Assembly (NCBI GenBank): GCA_963854835.1
Contig: OY978527.1
Coordinates: 28,467,029 to 28,531,028, forward strand
DNA length: 64,000 bases
From: Megamerina dolium
Lineage: Eukaryota; Arthropoda; Insecta; Diptera; Megamerinidae
Direction: 5' to 3'
Shown: one piece after another, positions 1-12,100 of the stretch
How the letters are laid out: each line of letters starts with the position of its first letter
Position numbering within the stretch: the first letter of the stretch is position 1
Made by a program: the position numbers and the translations under genes
The notes under the pieces: model-generated
Told to the model about the DNA's origin: nothing
The model's input: only the letters and a program-made list of their open reading frames with translations
Database searches by the model: none

Positions 1-704
1 GTGCTTCCGTCAAATGTTGGTGGCTTTAATTTGATTGTACTTGAATCTCTAATCACTGATGTGGCTGGTCCATTTATTTTTAGTTGATTGAGTTCGTGCT
101 GTAATTTCTCGAACTTATCTTCCAAGTCATCTACATGTTCCTTTAAATCCGTGACCTTTTCATTAATGGTTCCGGAAATTTCCTGAAATCTAAGTTCAGT
201 TCCTTTTTGTAGATTTTCGATGACGTGTTCTTGGCGAGCCGAATGTTCTTGAATTTCCATACGCAAATCACTAATAACGCCCTCTTGGCGAGACGAACCT
301 TCTTGAATTTCCATACGCAATTCAGCCGAATGTTCTTGAAGCTTGGAGTCAATTGTTTTCTGGAATTCTCCCATAGCGTTTTCTTGACGTACCGAATGTT
401 CTTGAAACTTGGAGTCAATGCGAGACGCATTTTCTTGTAGCTGTTGTTGCTGTTGTTGCATCATGGTTTTCATGAATTCCATGAGTTGACCACTCGAATC
501 TATTTTGCTCTCTTCCTCAGCGTGCACAACTGCTTGTATATCGGCTTCCTCGAAGAACTCATGTTCTTCTACATTAATTCCCTTAGCCTCCATAGCTTGC
601 CTCAGCCTCACCAGCAGTTCCGCCTTTGCACCTGATGACGATAGATTCATCTCTACTAACAGCTTTTTAAGCTGGTCCACTTTTAGTTGGTCAATTTTCA
701 CCAT
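1..704 (-). CDS. gag-like protein with N-terminal SAP-type motif and coiled coil (partial)
   Basis: The first ATG downstream of the primer-binding site is at 704 on the minus strand, and the frame stays open for 234 codons to the window edge. The start reads MVKIDQLKVDQLKKLL, and residues of about 5-45 resemble a SAP (helix-extension-helix nucleic-acid-binding) motif with conserved leucines and a central SSSGAKAELL. Then come an acidic segment, a glutamine run (MMQQQQQQLQ) and a coiled coil of three or four related units containing QEHS(A/V)RQE. Such proteins in insect LTR elements form the particle and package RNA. The last residues before the edge (KLKPPTFDGS) are a common gag landmark in gypsy-like elements. 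The function is inferred from position and composition. Confidence 0.7.
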   Translation of the reverse strand, partial: MVKIDQLKVDQLKKLLVEMNLSSSGAKAELLVRLRQAMEAKGINVEEHEFFEEADIQAVVHAEEESKIDSSGQLMEFMKTMMQQQQQQLQENASRIDSKFQEHSVRQENAMGEFQKTIDSKLQEHSAELRMEIQEGSSRQEGVISDLRMEIQEHSARQEHVIENLQKGTELRFQEISGTINEKVTDLKEHVDDLEDKFEKLQHELNQLKINGPATSVIRDSSTIKLKPPTFDGS

Positions 705-713
705 CTTTACAGA

Positions 714-731
714 ATCCCACTTCTGACACCA
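714..731 (-). other. Primer-binding site, tRNA-Leu type
   Basis: The minus strand reads TGGTGTCAGAAGTGGGAT, starting with TGG two bases inside the LTR end. It is complementary to the 3' end of an insect tRNA-Leu including CCA. Such a site primes minus-strand DNA synthesis in LTR elements. Confidence 0.75.
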
Positions 732-733
732 AT

Positions 734-1170
734 TGTTACGTTTTTATTTTGTGAACGTTTAATTCTATTTGAATTACCTTGTTCGATCACTGGATTCTGT
801 TAATGATAACTGCAACACTTATTTTGTACAACTATATACAGCAACAATTTATTTAATAATCTCTATTTACAATCAACACTGTTTACAATCAACTATTTAC
901 TATAACACTTAAATGTACTTGCAACTTTTGCCTCTGTATCAATGTTTTCGCAATCACGTTCGGAAGTAGATTGATTTTCCTTCTCAACACTGGCTCTATT
1001 TATACTCTGTTGGCAACACCCCAGAATCTTCCTTTATCGAGATTCTTCTCTTCCTTTCTCGTTGGCTTGTTCTGGTTATCGCTCATTTCTTTTTGTTGAC
1101 ATTCGTTTCGATGCTGCCAATAGTGTCAGTCACAATAGTGATGAGTAATCAACTATCGATACTCGTTACA
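734..1170 (-). repeat. 5' long terminal repeat (437 bp)
   Basis: The LTR is bounded by short inverted ends TGTTACG (734) and CGTTACA (1170), fitting the TG...CA rule on either strand. A TATA-like TATTTATA lies near 988-995 and could be the element promoter. The inner end abuts the primer-binding site. The partner LTR is outside the window, so age cannot be estimated. Confidence 0.7.
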
Positions 1171-4100
1171 ATATTTATCATGTTTATTTCTTCTTAGTTA
1201 TTGAAATTATTTTTGGAAACAAAAATTTTAAACGCATTCTCATATTCGTAGCTTTGTCTACTTTGTATTGAAAAAATATTATAATTATTTTGAATATTTT
1301 AGTCTGATTAATCAGAATTTTGATTGAATATTTTTAATTTTTAAAGATTCAAAATCGTAATTATTCGTACAATTTCGCATTTGATTAATCGAAAATTTTG
1401 AACGAACGATTAATTAGCCCTATTATATACCAAATGGTCAGGTAGCAGAATTTTGGGAAATTCGTGTAACTTTGGTTTTAAGCTAGAATGCCCTTTTACT
1501 CATATTGAAAGTAAAAGGGCTTCCAAAATAATTATATGTAGAAATACTCACGGACTACTTAAATAAAAACCCGTCCTTAATATTTGTTATAACAAAATTC
1601 AGAAATAAAACAAAATAGTAATTAATTGATAATAAGAGAGTTAACCAACAATAAGTTATTATCATTGCTTAGTTAACCATTGGCTAAAATATCGATGCCA
1701 TTGCTTAATCATTAGTAAACCCACAAGTGGTAGTATTTATTTCTTTTTTTACTAAAATTTCGCTTTATATGCGTTTTTCGCTGTTTACATTTTAGAGTTT
1801 GCGAAGAAAAAATGTGTTTTAGCACAAATAGTATTTCAAAGTGATGCCATATTTTCTTTTTTGTTCCATGCTTTTGTCACAAAGGTGCATAGCATTAGTT
1901 AAACCATAGTCAATTACTGTGAATTCGGCTCTTTGTTTGCCATTACATATATATAAATAGTAACATATCATATCTACATAGTTAAGAATGGATGTAAAAT
2001 TCTTTCGATGCAAATTGATTGAAAATGCGTTTTTTTCTGATATTAACGAGAAACTTGGTTAACACCCTGTTGAAATTACATCGCATGTTATTTTTAGTCG
2101 GTAGGTGAAAATCCTCATGCGTAATACCTTCTAATTGACACTTCTCTAGGTGCATTTCACTACCACATCTGTTTATTATCTTACATACATAAAATTACAT
2201 GTGGAACGTACGTATACACTATCTGTATAGCTTGGATATTGATCGATTTGATTAATTTATATTGACTAGGGTTTGTGGCATTTTCCACATTATTTTTTCT
2301 GGTATATGTGTTCAAATCAAAATTCACATGATATGATATGAAATGATAAAAAATATGTAATGAAACACAAACGACCATTATAGTGATACATACGCATGGG
2401 TGGTTGGGCGAAAAGTAGATAGTGTGTACAATATTTATCTAATTCAATTTTATGTAAATTTCGCATGCAAATGCCTAAACGTGTATATAATGTTTTTGAC
2501 GCATATTCGTGCATAAATAAATAGAAGTGTGCTCTTATGACGGTATGTGACTTTATCAATCTGAATATGAATCGCACTTCATCGGTGATAATCAGAGTTG
2601 GGTACTATTGCAACAGTTGACAGTAACATATTGACAGTTTCAATTTTATTGTAAAAAAAATTGATATTCTATATTGGGATCATATTGTCACTCCCAGTTG
2701 TACAAGTTCAAATTTATATTAGGGTTAACCAAATACCAAATTTCAGAAGTATATTCCACTACACTCTGCAATTAAGTTGGTAGGTGGTGAGTAGAAGGTT
2801 CCTTGTCCTTTAAAAAAAGGATTTTGTCCTTTGCCCTTTAAATTTAATTTTCTCCTCAACTTTGTGCATAAATGCCTCAAGTCGAAAGGTGCGTTTACAC
2901 ATTAATTATTTTGTGGTGGTTTGTACCTTTGGAATTAGCTGTCAGTTAGTCTTTTTTTTTACAGATTATACAGACTAATTGAACCCCTTTTTACGGTTTC
3001 ATTTAATTTGAAAAAGAGTTGTATGTAATTTAAAAATAATTTCTATAATTTGAATAATGTTTCATTTAATTTAAAAAAAGTTTTATTTTAAGAGAATATA
3101 TTGTTTTTTGAATATGATGTCACTATTTTCTATAATGAACAGCATTTGAGTATACAATTTTCTATATATGTATATTTTATTTATTCAATAAAAATGCCAA
3201 CGCACACTTGTGACTAATTCATTGGCTTCTTAATCTCATTTTTGTCTTACAACATTTTCAAATCGATATCGATCGAAAGTGAAATTCAGAACATGCATAA
3301 AATTGCTTAGAATTGGAATTACACTTGGCCACCTCTGCTGATAAGATAACATTCAGGGAACAAAGGAAACAAAAAGTAAATGAATTTTACTCGTATTACA
3401 TAATTTTGGATCTTAATGTGTATTAGTATCTTTGATGCACTGTATTTAAGTTATGATTCAAATTTAGAATACCTAGATGTAATATATTGCATGTACACAT
3501 AAATACATAGTTTTGCTTTGAGCTCTTGGTGGTAGACTTTGCCATTTAGCCTTCGTACAATATATTTATATGCACATTACGCTCCAAACAAAATACAAAT
3601 ATTCTTACGGATATCGACTAACAAGTAATTATATTTTATTCTCAAAACGTTTGGATTTTATGACAGTGATAATCGTTCATGAATTTTTTATTTTGACTAA
3701 TCAAAAATTGAAATTATTGGATTAAGTTATTTGTTTAAAAATTTTCACTAGATTGATCGATTAAACGATTAATCGCACAGCCCTAATTTTTAATATTTTG
3801 TTCAAATAATTTTAGTTTGATAAATCGAAGAATTTTTTTCAAAAATCAAAATTTCTATTTATCGAATTATGATTAATCAGATTGTTCAGCCAAATTTTGA
3901 AATGTGATGCCATGAGGACGTGTGGTGAATTAGAACTAAATTATGACGAAGCAACAATTTTATTACATTTTTTTTTGTTATGAATCAACGATTAATACAT
4001 ACATCGTGCATTATAATTATATTTGTACCTTCAATATGTTGTGTAACCTGATATGACATGTCATAACACTTACTTTCCGCAGTGATTTTTAGTTAAATAC

Positions 4101-4211
4101 AATAATAATGTAAAGGAAACACATAAAAACTGTTAGAGAAGAAGACAAAGAAATTTGCAAAAAAAAAAATGTCATGGTCAGAAAAATAATGGCGATGCGT
4201 CACATTGCGTA
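1171..4211. other. AT-rich non-coding DNA, no gene seen
   Basis: Only short chance ORFs are present. Two patches (about 1290-1425 and 3690-3880) carry repeated GATTAATC/TTAATCGA words followed by AGCCCTA or GCCCTAA, a pattern seen again near 38.1, 40.2 and 41.1 kb. No exon encoding the known Sxl N-terminus (MYGNNN...) was found here. The stretch is probably Sxl intron or upstream flank. Confidence 0.5.
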
Positions 4212-5286
4212 CAAGGTGCGAAAATTATGTATTAAGACTGCCTCTAGAAAACACAATTAAAACACGATATCTGCTAATTTTTCGGTATATTTATTCGAAA
4301 TATTCTCCTCCTGATTCAATACACTTGTTACATCGATTTAATTGTGATTCAAACGCGTGTTCCAGCTCATTTTTCGGAATTGCCTCCAGTGCCCTCGTCG
4401 AAGCCCGTTGTATGGTCTGAATGTCATCAAAAAACATCCCGTCAACTTCAATTTCAGTTTTGGTATCAAAAAGAAGTCGCACGGTGCCATATCCGGTGAA
4501 CAGCGGGTGATTCAACACACAATCCTGATTCCGAGCCAAAAATTGACGAACAATGAGCGCTGTGTGACTCGGTGCATTATCGTGCAACAGAGACCAAGTT
4601 TTTGGATCGCGGTATTCTAGTCGAACACGACGGATTTTGGACATCAAACGCTTCAAAACTGAAACCACAGCTGAAACCATGTCTCTAGAATGACTGACTT
4701 TCATTAATTTTTGGTCCTCGGTCAATGTGTGTGGAACAAATCTCGCGCAGACCTTTGTTTTGCCCAAATCCTCGTGAAGAATGAGTCGGATAGTTTCTCT
4801 GTTGATGTTTAAGGCCTCTTCCATCATTTTCACTGAAGCATTGCGGTCTTCTGTAATAAAATCACGAACTTTGTAGATCGCTTCCAGCGTCCGCACTATA
4901 ATTGGCCTTCCTTCTTTTATTTCATCTTCCAGCGACTCTCTGCCATCCACAAACCGTTTATGCCATATAAAAACATTTGATCTTGATAAACAAGCATCGC
5001 CATAAGCTTGCTGCATCATTCCGAATGTTTCTGATGCACTTTTACCAATTTTTGCGTGGAATTTAATGACCGCTCTTTGCTCCACGTTAAAATTTCAACA
5101 TCAAAAGAACACGTGTTTTGTAAAATAAACATTTGTCAATAAACATTAAATGTCAACCAAATGCCATGAAATTTTGACAGTTAGTAGAGGAAGGTTGAAG
5201 CTTCAAAACGCATGTGCTCACATATAGATGGCGCGCTTGGCTGCTGAGATATGGTTCGAGTCTTAATACATAATTGTAGCACCTTG
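4212..5286 (-). mobile_element. Internally deleted mariner element with TIRs and TA duplication
   Basis: The 28-bp terminal inverted repeats at 4212-4239 and 5259-5286 differ at only a few positions and are flanked by TA at 4210-4211 and 5287-5288, the classic Tc1/mariner target. The element is 1075 bp, against about 1.3 kb for an intact mariner. The transposase on the minus strand lacks its middle. The ends look intact, so it could in principle have been moved in trans. Confidence 0.93.
4291..5085 (-). pseudogene. Mariner transposase, internally deleted (catalytically dead)
   Basis: The 264-codon open frame begins MEQRAVIKFHAKIGKSASET and shows the mariner N-terminal helix-turn-helix domain with the linker-type VFIWHKRFVDGRESLEDE and GRP. 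About 70-80 residues are missing after SKIRRVRLEYRD, which removes the first catalytic Asp (usually in VTGDE). The second Asp survives in DNAPSHTA. The third, normally in a PSDYHLF-like motif, is lost because the region reads HPLFTGYGTVRLLF. The C-terminus (NRCNKCIESGGEYFE) is typical of mariner. The frame is still open, but two of three active-site residues are gone. Confidence 0.9.
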
Positions 5287-6142
5287 TATGTTGATAAGAT
5301 GATTGTTTCAACGGATATGCTACTAATGGCGTTTTCTTTTCTCGAAAAAAATGTTGCCCTCAAATAGTTCCAAGCAGTTAATAAGGCAATATTCATATTT
5401 ATAATAATAACATACTTAAAAAAGAAAGATCTAAAAAAATGCGTTTCAAATTTTGAAATAATTTCGAGAAAAGAAAACGTCTTAAGTTATATTTCTATTG
5501 TGCGGGATTGTTGCTTTGCAAATTGACTATGCTGTTTTTACATACAATATTTGAATTCGACAAGAGATAAATGTGGCCCCTAATGTTATATTTATTTACG
5601 CATTTCGATGCGTTTTTGACGAACACTTCCATTGCATCATACTTTTCTTTATTTGGCCTTACTTTCTCTTTTTCGACTTGACCTTCTTTCAATATGTATG
5701 GCGATGTTCATCGGAATATTATGTATTATCGTACCTACGACAATATTTTTTTTTTGGTTATTGTCCTTGGCTTCGAGAGCGTCATATTTATATGTAGACC
5801 GAAGTCGTCTGATTTCCTTCACGCAATCCAATATGTATTTATGTATATTATACATTATATGTTTAAGTTGCCAAAATTCGTATAATTCCATAAATCATAT
5901 GAAGAAATTGGCATACAATCAATTTCTTTGTCAATTTATAAAGTTTCAACGTTGCGTACGTACTTGTATCCAAGGAACATAGATACGTATACGTAATACA
6001 TAGCTCTAATGGCATAGTGGAATTTCTTTTTTTTTTTTTAAATTATAATTTGTATTTTTTATATTTTTTTTTATAAATATTTTTAAATAGTTTTTATATA
6101 TTTCTAATAAATAATACATACTTTCTTTGTATATCTTTACAG
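5287..6142. other. Intron sequence leading to the first visible Sxl exon; strong poly-T tracts
   Basis: AT-rich, with a few chance ORFs. The last 125 bases carry T-runs at 6027-6039, 6055-6060 and 6064-6072, ahead of the acceptor TTTACAG at 6136-6142. The runs are longer than an ordinary polypyrimidine tract needs and resemble Sxl-binding U-tracts (inference). Confidence 0.5.
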
Positions 6143-6188
6143 CGGTGGACGTATGTGGGGCATGTCGCATTCATTGCCATCAGGAATG
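6143..6188 (+). CDS. Sxl: Sxl coding exon, 46 nt ([15 protein letters not shown])
   Basis: The acceptor is TTTACAG ending at 6142. The first base (C) completes a codon begun in the upstream exon, and 15 full codons follow to ATG at 6186-6188. The donor is GTTCGT. It corresponds to the short Drosophila exon encoding [14 protein letters not shown], with MW replacing GF. The donor is weak (GTTCGT rather than GTRAGT) and a T3GT7 tract follows about 50 nt downstream (6240-6250). This exon may need help to be defined. Confidence 0.93.
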
Positions 6189-9100
6189 GTTCGTATATTT
6201 AGTTCTTCCTCTAAATTTGTTCTCTTTTTGCCAAAAAAATTTGTTTTTTTGTATTTAATTATTGTTAAAAATTTTTGTTTTTGATATTCATAATTTTTGT
6301 ATGCATTTAATTTAAATGCATATCATTAAAATAAGATTACCATTTTATTTTTATTAACTAAATAACATAAAACATATTTCAATAATAAGAATTTTCAACT
6401 CTGGGGCACACGCTTTTTCATATAAAATAAATAAAAATAAAAGGAAAGTCTAAACTAAAAACCTACAAACACATAATTAAACGTATAATGAAAATATGAA
6501 GGGAAAAATATTGTAAACAAATACCACAATAATACAACAACAACAAAAACAATTATAAAAATCACAACCACCAACAGACAATACAACATACGTTTGTTCA
6601 GGCATAGTATCTTACTTTTGAGTTAATATGACGTTCTGAATTTTAGTTTCAATTGAAATAAATTTTCCCAACTTGTTCTAAAATTCAAGATTAATTCTTT
6701 GTCCGAGTTGTTGAAATGTCGAACAAAAAACACGACGTCGCAGTGTTTCAATATAAATTTTTAAGAAAAATCTTGTACATCTCAAAGGTAAATGTTCATA
6801 ACTTAGTCATATTAAATTAAGTAAAGGGTTATCCATTTTGCGGTTTCAAAAGTAAATGTAAATAAAACACATATAAAATATTTTTTATCATGATATTTCT
6901 TTTTTATTATAAAGTTTGAACGTTGACATTATGTGTGAAATACTACATCATTTAAATGACCACCACGCGAATTGTTGCAAGCATCGATTCTTTTGAGGTA
7001 ATTTTCGATCACTTTTTGACACATATTGGGCGGTATCTCAGCCATAACGTGACGAATGTTGGTTTTTAGGTGCTCAAGAGTTAAAGGTTTATCTGCATAA
7101 ACACGGTCTTTCGCGTGGCCACTTGATATCGCCACGACGAGAAATTACGCGGCCAGAAAATTTCTCTTGCAATAAAGCCATATTCGCTCGAGTTGTGTGG
7201 CATGTGGCACCGTCTTGCTGAAACCACATATTCTCTATGTCGTATTCTTCAATAGCAGGCAAAAAAAAGTCGGTTATCATATGACCATAACGCTCCGAAT
7301 TGTAGGTGACAGTCGTTCCATCTCCGTTTTCGAAGAAGTAAGGTCCAATCACACCTCCGGACCAAAGAGCGCACCAAGCAGTGATTTTTTGTGGATGTAG
7401 TGGCCTCTCTTCAATTACTTGAGGATTCTCAGAACCCCAAATACGACAATTTTGTTTGTTAACATACCCACCGAGTGAGAAATGTGCTTCGTCGCTGAAG
7501 AAAATTTTGTTCGAAAAATCGCCGTCCACCTAATTCCTGAGAACGACGAGGAATCGACACATTCGGGTCTTCGGCAACACTTTTACTTACAGCCGCGATA
7601 TTTTCGTTGGTACGAGCGAAACGATGATGCACAGGCCTTACAATATCTGTAACCGATCCAGTCTCTTCATATTTCTTCACAATTTTGCCAATTGCTTGCG
7701 TAGTTGGACGATTATGTAAACCATAATCTCCTCTTAAAGCACGATATGTGGCTGTGGCAGAATCACCATTTTTGTAGTAGGATTTACAATTTTAATGCGT
7801 TGTGCGATAGTTAAGCGATCCATTTTCGCAAATGTCAGACTTTGAACTGAAAAAGAAAGAAATTGTTTTAACAACTCAGTTTGACAGATGTCGAATTCTA
7901 GCCCTATACTTTTGAAACCGCGAAATGGATAACCCTTTATATCTCGTTGAAAGCATATACACATTACTGTGGTATTAAATAAAGAAAAAGCTTCATAACT
8001 GGGCAAAAATTTTTACAGTGTAAACACTTGCAGGCATAATATTATAGGCGTCTATTACTCTCCTTTCGAATTTCACATTAAATCAACAAATTGAGGTAAT
8101 AAGTTTGAAGTTATAGGTGAAAATATAACAAGACGTCTGGAAAACGGTGGTTTTTGGTCTGAAATTTGTCAGTTGACCTGTTTTCAATTAGAAACCAAAA
8201 ACCGTTGAACGATTTCGAGCAAATTGTCAAGTCAATCGAAAACTAAATTCAGAGCATGTCTGACAAGCATTTTGTTGTCTATTGTTTACACTTAGCGACA
8301 AAAATAAACGTACAAGAAACAAATATAACTAATTCTAAGGATTGAACTTAAGAGGAGAATGGAAAAACTCAATTGTCGACCAGTGTAGGAAAAAAATTGA
8401 AAACCAACGACAAATTTTAAGAAATTCTATAGTAAATGATATTATTTATAGTGATGTCTAATTTTTTCAAATTAAATTATCATTAAAAATATTCGGAAAT
8501 CGAAAGATTTCTCTAAATAGAAATGAAAATTAAACTCTTATTTTGTAGAAATTTTTTGTTTCAGTAAATGTGTATTTTGCTGTTGATTCTAGTAGACTAT
8601 TACTATCTAGCTTTCTATACAACGTTATTGCGGGGGTGATTGATTCTTGAGTGCGACGAATACATTAGTATATTATGAATTATGTAAAATGTTGTTAGTG
8701 AAAAAGTATGGATTTTTCGATGATTCCTAGTAAAATTCTTTGCAGAACACATTAACTTTTTTTTTGTGTTTATTAAAATGAAAGATAAAAGGTTAAAGCA
8801 TGGCAGAAACAAAATTCAACTTAAAAATTATCACTTTACGCTCTTTTTGACTTATTTTATTTGAAAATATACAAATTTAATGCATTCGTCCAGCGCAAGA
8901 ACCATCGACCACAAAGAAATAGTTGCACAGTGTAATATATAGTATATATGTAGGTACATCTGAATATACAACTGGAGGAGCTGCTTAATCAGAATCCTGA
9001 GAATATGCTGGATAAGGTATCAATACGCAACCTACTCAAGCCATTGACACAGCAGATTTGAGCGAGAATTTATTTCCTCGCCAAATGCGGCCCTTTTTTT

Positions 9101-12100
9101 ATCGATTGAACAGCGTTGCATAATATGACCACGAGCATCCCCAAAAACCGTCCCCATGAGCTGTGTTGGTTCACAGACCTACCATGGTCTTCTTCGGCTT
9201 CGATTCACCAGGAGAAGTCAACTTTGCTGACTTTCATTGGTCTCTGATGTGTAGTGATGAATCCACCATGGTTCGTCCATGGTTACGAAGGGATGCAAAA
9301 AACTCGTACAGATTGCGATTGAATATTGCCAAACACTCCTTCCAAGTTGTCAATTGTAAGCAAACGCAGCACATATCTTGCGGTGAGCTTTTTTATACCT
9401 AAATATTTTATGCGAAATTGTTGTCTTTTCAAGTTCGCCCATCGTCTAATATCATTTCGTGGGTTTTATGGACAATTCTGATGTGGTGATCTCAATTGGG
9501 CGACCAGAACATTCGGCGTCACTTGTGTTGGTACGACTCCACCGAAATTGGGTAAACCAGCAGCAAATGGTTCCAATCGATGGTGTAAAGTTTTCACAAT
9601 AGTTTTTTTGCCGAATAAGATGTTCTTTATTTATATTTTCTGGTACTTTTTGACCCACACTCGTATTGGGTCAAAAACTAGCAAGGGAGTATTGCATAGA
9701 TCAAAACAAATGGTAGTTCATGACTATAATATGAAAGGAACGAAATTTCCAACCAAATGTTCTACATTTTTGCTGAATGATCAAAGTTTTGTTCTGATAT
9801 AATGTTAATATTTTTATATTAGAGTAAGTCAATTAAGTGCGTCGAAAAATCGATGACAAATTGTACAGGGTGATTTTTTAAGTCTTCGGATTTGATTAAA
9901 AAAAAACATAAAATTTAGAAAAATGTATGAAATTTTTTTTGAGTCGATTAAACGATCTATATAATTCAATGTTTAAAGATGGTATCATGTAAATGTTGAC
10001 CGCGGCTGTGCCTCAAATGGTTCATACGCTGGGTCCAATTTTGGACCGAATAAATTCTCCAATATTGGCTTCCAGTGCGTCATCTGGTGCGGGATTATCG
10101 CTATAGACATGTGTCTTAACATAGCCCCACAAAAAATAGTCTAAAGGCGTTAAATCGCACGATCTAGGCTGCCAATTGACCGGCTCCAAACGTGAAATAA
10201 ACTGTTCACCGAACTCTCCTCTCAATTGGGCCATTGTTTGGCGTGCTGTGTGGCATGTGGTACCGTCTTGTTGAAACCACATGTCAGCCAAGTCTAGCTC
10301 TTCCATTTTGGGCAAAGTTGTAATCATCGCACGGCAGTGCTCGCAATTCACAGTAACTTTCCTGTCTTCGTCTTCTTTGAAAAAGCACCACCGGCCCATA
10401 ATCTTACAATGCTTCTGGTTGCCCTTCACACCAAATACGGCCATTTTGATTGTTCACGTATCCATTCAACCAGAAATGAGCTTCGTCGCTGAACACAATT
10501 TTCCGATAAAAAATTGGATCTTCATCCAACTTTGCCAGCGCCCGTTCACCAAAAGTTAGCCGTTGTGGTAGGTCGTGTGGCTTCAATTCTTGCACCAGCT
10601 GAATTTTAAAGGGTTTTACACCCAAAACTGTGCGCTGTGAACGGCGCTGAATCGATAATTCACGGTCATCAACAACATTGGCGTATACAGCCGCGATATT
10701 TTCCTCTGTCCGCACTCTACGTATGCGTGTTGGTGGTTTAATGTCCAATAATGTAAATTTGGTGCGAAATTTAGTCGATGGATTGAGCTGCCTCAGAAGG
10801 GCGCCCAAACTAACCATAAAATGGAAGAAGTGCACTATGCACTTTCTTAACCGAACATGAATTTTGATAATAAAATTTAATAATCTGTAAGCATTGTTCG
10901 TGTGTGAGTCGTTTCAAGGTTAAATTATAGACCGAACTGAACATGTTTGACAGTAACATGTTACACGAAAACAGCTGAGCTTCCAAAAAGAAAGTTGCTA
11001 AAAGATCACCACGTATAACAAAATGAAAGCCACTACCATAGATTCTAAGTATTTTTGCCAAAGAAACCATTGGTTAATTTTGACAAATATCATTACAAAA
11101 AAGTGTATTATTTTTAGTAATAGTGTTTATATATTTCAACCCAAGGTTTAGTTTTTCTCCTCGTTGAATGGAATACCTTTTTGGCTACAACGGATTACTT
11201 ATATCGCAAATTTGATATATTTCGCATGATCTTGTATATTTGATATGTAGTTTATGGGCCTTTTATTTAACTTAATGTGTAGAAAATATTTATAAGTATA
11301 TGTATTTATTTAGATACTGTAGAAGATATACATAGTATAACAGTTACCTTGATCAACAGTTGATCGCATTTGAACGCATTGTTTAATACTCAATAACGCA
11401 AAAAAAAAAATGCAATGACACGTTCTTCATTAAGAGCGAATGTTTGAATTGGACACCATCACTCTAATTTCCAACACTTAGTACTTATATGTTAGATATA
11501 TTTATACTATATACTTACTATAGCATAGAAACAGTATTTTCACACAAACACCACATACACTTAAAAACGACAAGCCATCATATTTTATTTGCATGGTGAT
11601 GGCAAAAATATGTACCATCGATGATATGGGAAAGAAGAATGCCTGTCATCTATACCATGTTAATAAATATATGGGTGAAATAAACTTGTTTGGTGTGCCC
11701 CATGTTTATATGTAAGTGTTGGAAAACATAAAAAAAATGTACTTGCTGTATTTTGTTATTATTTTTTAGAATTATATATTTTTATATACCTACTATATAT
11801 TGTATAATTTTTTTCTACATTAATTGTTCTAAATGTTTTAGAATGTTCATGTATTACTATAAATAATATTGTAATAATTTTCTTTATGCTTCACGTTCTC
11901 TCTTCATATCTTCTTCTACATGTATACTTGTTTTTGCACACTTTTTTGAGTTTTTGGTCATTTTTCTACATTTATATAAATGCTTAGTTAATATGGATTA
12001 TGATACTTATAATTTTTTATAGTACTTTCAGAACTTTTTGTATTTTATTATTATTATTTTTTTTTTTGTGATAAAATCCAATTATGGTGAATACTACAAT

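Larger units (their letters stand above)
1..1170 (-). mobile_element. LTR retrotransposon, 5' part (Ty3/gypsy-like), runs off left edge
   Basis: Read on the minus strand this is LTR (734-1170), two spacer bases, primer-binding site (714-731), then a gag-like ORF (704 to beyond base 1). No stop interrupts the 704 bases of ORF that are visible, so the copy looks young. The pol region lies outside the window, so the superfamily is inferred from the tRNA-Leu-type primer site and the gag architecture, and BEL/Pao cannot be excluded. The second LTR and the target duplication are not visible. Confidence 0.8.

Noticed and set aside
5632..5982. 116-codon open frame on the plus strand and overlapping minus-strand frames
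   Set aside because: Hydrophobic, T-rich composition caused by AT-rich DNA; no start context, splice signal or recognisable domain.
1..6142. Search for the Sxl exon with the initiator ATG (MYGNNN... type)
   Set aside because: No matching sequence found. The ATGTATGG at about 5,694 continues as MYGDVHRN, which does not fit Sxl.
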